Shown: piece by piece, positions 4,859 through 6,042 of the stretch
Position numbering within the stretch: the stretch's first letter is position 1
How the letters are laid out: every line of letters starts with the position of its first letter
Source of the DNA: JACQCV01 sp964634555
Lineage (GTDB): Bacteria; Patescibacteriota; Minisyncoccia; Phycocordibacterales; UBA12445
DNA length: 6,042 nucleotides
Direction: 5' to 3'
Assembly (NCBI GenBank): GCA_964634555.1
Contig: CAZWJJ010000041.1
Coordinates: 1 to 6,042 of the forward strand
Notes under the pieces: generated by a model
Database searches by the model: none
Told to the model about the DNA's origin: nothing
The model's input: the letters and a program-made list of their open reading frames with translations, nothing else
Position numbers and translations under genes: made by a program

Positions 4859-5899
4859 TTATTGACCAATAATCCGCAAAAGAGCCAACTCCAAAGGCAA
4901 TTCGCCTATGTAAGACCAGCGAGTCTCTTCATACGCGGTCAACAACTCACGCAAAACTGAGGGGATTGTAACAACATTCTTATGATTGCCACATTCCACA
5001 AAAAATTTACTTTCACTCACAGATGACTCAGACAAAATATCGTTTTTAATTTCGGGCGCAAATTTCAGCAAAAGTATCATGCGCAAATTATGCATAATCA
5101 TCTTTATAAACAAACGATACTCAACATTATCTTTAGATATTTTTCTAAGCAAAACTAGCGCCTCAGCAATATTTTTACTCAAGATAGCCGAAACCATCCC
5201 TTGAACGGCAGCAATCCTTGGCGCACCAGTGATCTCTTCAACTTTAACCAGATCTTTTTTTTTACTGGTCGAAGCTCTTTTAACTTTTTGCAAAGTTCCA
5301 TGAGTATCACGAAATGATCCGTCACCCGAAAGCGCAACTAGCTCGGCGGCGCCTTCATCAATAGAAAAACCTTCTTTTTTAGCAACCCGAATCACCATCT
5401 CTCGCAAAATATCATGCGAAGGTTTTTTAAAATAAAATACCTGACACCTAGATATAATAGTCTCGGGCAGTTTATTCATCTCCGTTGTAGCTAATATAAA
5501 AACCACATGCGACGGTGGCTCTTCTAGAGTTTTTAAGAGTGCATTAAAAGCACCTTTTGAGAGCATGTGAACCTCATCAATGATATAAACTTTCTTTTCT
5601 GACTCAAAGGGCATTGTTCTGGCACCATCGCAAATCTCTCTTATCTCTTCAACACTGCCGTTGGAAGCCGCATCAAGCTCATAAACATCAGAGGCAGCAG
5701 TCCCCATCTCACCTGCCAAAATTCTGGCAATAGAAGTCTTGCCCGTGCCGCGAGGACCAGAAAATAAATAAGCATGAGAAAGTCTGCCTTGTGTGATAGA
5801 ACCACTGAGTGTCTTAACTATATTTTCCTGCCCCAGAACCTCCTTAAAACTCTTAGGTCTGTATTTTCGATACAAGACAAAATCTGAACTATTGGCCAT
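4859..5899 (-). CDS. dnaX: DNA polymerase III clamp-loader subunit DnaX (short, gamma-like)
   Basis: DnaX is the ATPase of the clamp loader, which opens the sliding clamp and places it on primed DNA. The 346-residue product opens with LYRKYRPKSFKEVLGQ (9-24). It has Walker A GPRGTGKTS (48-56), Walker B VYIIDEVH (104-111), sensor-1 ATTE (137-140), the SRC motif with arginine finger R151, and a sensor-2-like GSFRD (194-198). A helical collar domain follows, ending ELPLELALLRIIGQ. It is shorter than E. coli gamma (431) and much shorter than tau (643), so helicase- and polymerase-binding domains are absent. The zinc module normally found between Walker A and the DAAS segment (77-79) is missing: only GEMGTAAS (63-70) remains, without cysteines. 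A nine-A tract encodes K213-K215. The ATG follows an A-rich leader without a clear Shine-Dalgarno, 24 bases after the preceding stop. The family is certain. Confidence 0.97.
   Translation of the reverse strand: MANSSDFVLYRKYRPKSFKEVLGQENIVKTLSGSITQGRLSHAYLFSGPRGTGKTSIARILAGEMGTAASDVYELDAASNGSVEEIREICDGARTMPFESEKKVYIIDEVHMLSKGAFNALLKTLEEPPSHVVFILATTEMNKLPETIISRCQVFYFKKPSHDILREMVIRVAKKEGFSIDEGAAELVALSGDGSFRDTHGTLQKVKRASTSKKKDLVKVEEITGAPRIAAVQGMVSAILSKNIAEALVLLRKISKDNVEYRLFIKMIMHNLRMILLLKFAPEIKNDILSESSVSESKFFVECGNHKNVVTIPSVLRELLTAYEETRWSYIGELPLELALLRIIGQ
5225..5269 (-). promoter_or_regulatory. Candidate slippage/frameshift element in dnaX
   Basis: In the coding (minus) direction the order is ACCAGT, nine A, GATCT, 14 bases, AGATC, ACTGGT. 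The two outer hexamers and the two inner pentamers are exact reverse complements, so the A9 tract is a bulge in an 11-pair stem, or is followed at once by the inner stem. A -1 shift or one extra A in the mRNA gives R-S-G and then TAA, a 218-residue product holding only the ATPase domains. Loss of one A also leads to a stop within about 26 codons. dnaX is the classic gene for programmed slippage: ribosomal in E. coli, and transcriptional on an A9 tract in Thermus. Function here is inference. Confidence 0.45.
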
Positions 5900-5923
5900 T
5901 TTAAAAATTTCTTATACTAACAA

Positions 5924-6042
5924 TCATATCACCTCTGGCGCTTCGGCATGACAAATCTTTAATCCATTAGAAAGAATCGTGGCAACTGCTGAGGTAATAA
6001 TCAAACGATGATTAAACAAAATCTGTCCAGCCTCCAACACCT
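5924..6042 (-). CDS. C-terminal end of an unidentified gene, cut by the window edge
   Basis: Read on the minus strand from 6040, one frame stays open for 39 codons and ends in TGA at 5924-5926. The end of the peptide reads SNGLKICHAEAPEVI. The other two minus frames are broken by stops. Composition is like a normal protein, and the stop lies 24 bases upstream of the dnaX ATG, so it is probably the preceding gene of one operon. I do not recognise the family from this fragment. If real, it also shows TGA used as a stop codon in this genome. Confidence 0.5.
   Translation of the reverse strand, partial: VLEAGQILFNHRLIITSAVATILSNGLKICHAEAPEVI

Noticed and set aside
5231..5263. Plus-strand terminator formed by GATCT/AGATC plus nine T
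   Set aside because: There is no plus-strand gene to end here and the stem has only five AT-rich pairs. The tract is better explained as the lysine codons of dnaX and a possible slippage site.

Overview
The window looks like a piece of a bacterial genome of the candidate phyla radiation (Patescibacteria, probably Parcubacteria-like). This lineage call is inference. It rests on an AT-rich backbone (about 35-40% GC in hand-counted lines), a short dnaX without tau-type C-terminal domains, a stand-alone Clp-type ATPase, and a small secreted coiled-coil protein next to a one-pass membrane protein, a style common in these genomes. A run of ten N shows that the sequence is a draft scaffold.

Layout, left to right. 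Positions 1-196 are AT-rich and carry one perfect DnaA-box sequence and a TTGACA hexamer. A complete tRNA-Gln(UUG) with encoded CCA lies at 197-270. It is followed by a clearly GC-richer block (about 271-1260) with one gene, a DUF5677-like protein (378-1145), bordered by two inverted repeats. Next is a small DUF4406 / nucleoside deoxyribosyltransferase-like gene (1373-1837), with a strong Shine-Dalgarno sequence and its own terminator. A promoter then leads into an apparent two-gene unit. The first gene is a small membrane-anchored, proline-rich protein (2035-2416), broken by the N gap and by an in-frame TGA. The second is a secreted alanine-rich helical protein (2452-3267), closed by a terminator.

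The right half is read on the minus strand, convergent with the left half. From the right edge inward come the last 39 codons of an unidentified gene (5924-6042), dnaX (4859-5899), a weak terminator, and a Clp/HSP100-type AAA+ ATPase (3404-4735) that ends in a strong terminator. DnaX is the clamp-loader motor of DNA polymerase III. The AAA+ protein has one D2-like ring, an unusually long insertion before Walker B, and an IGF tripeptide like those that dock on ClpP.

The strongest oddities are: (1) a nine-A tract in dnaX inside perfectly complementary flanks, where a -1 shift would end the protein three codons later; (2) loss of the four-cysteine zinc module from DnaX; (3) the insertion and IGF loop in the Clp-like ATPase; (4) an in-frame TGA in the surface-protein gene, followed by 38 codons of good-looking protein; and (5) the compositionally foreign DUF5677 gene directly beside a tRNA gene. 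I found no CRISPR array, insertion sequence or rRNA.
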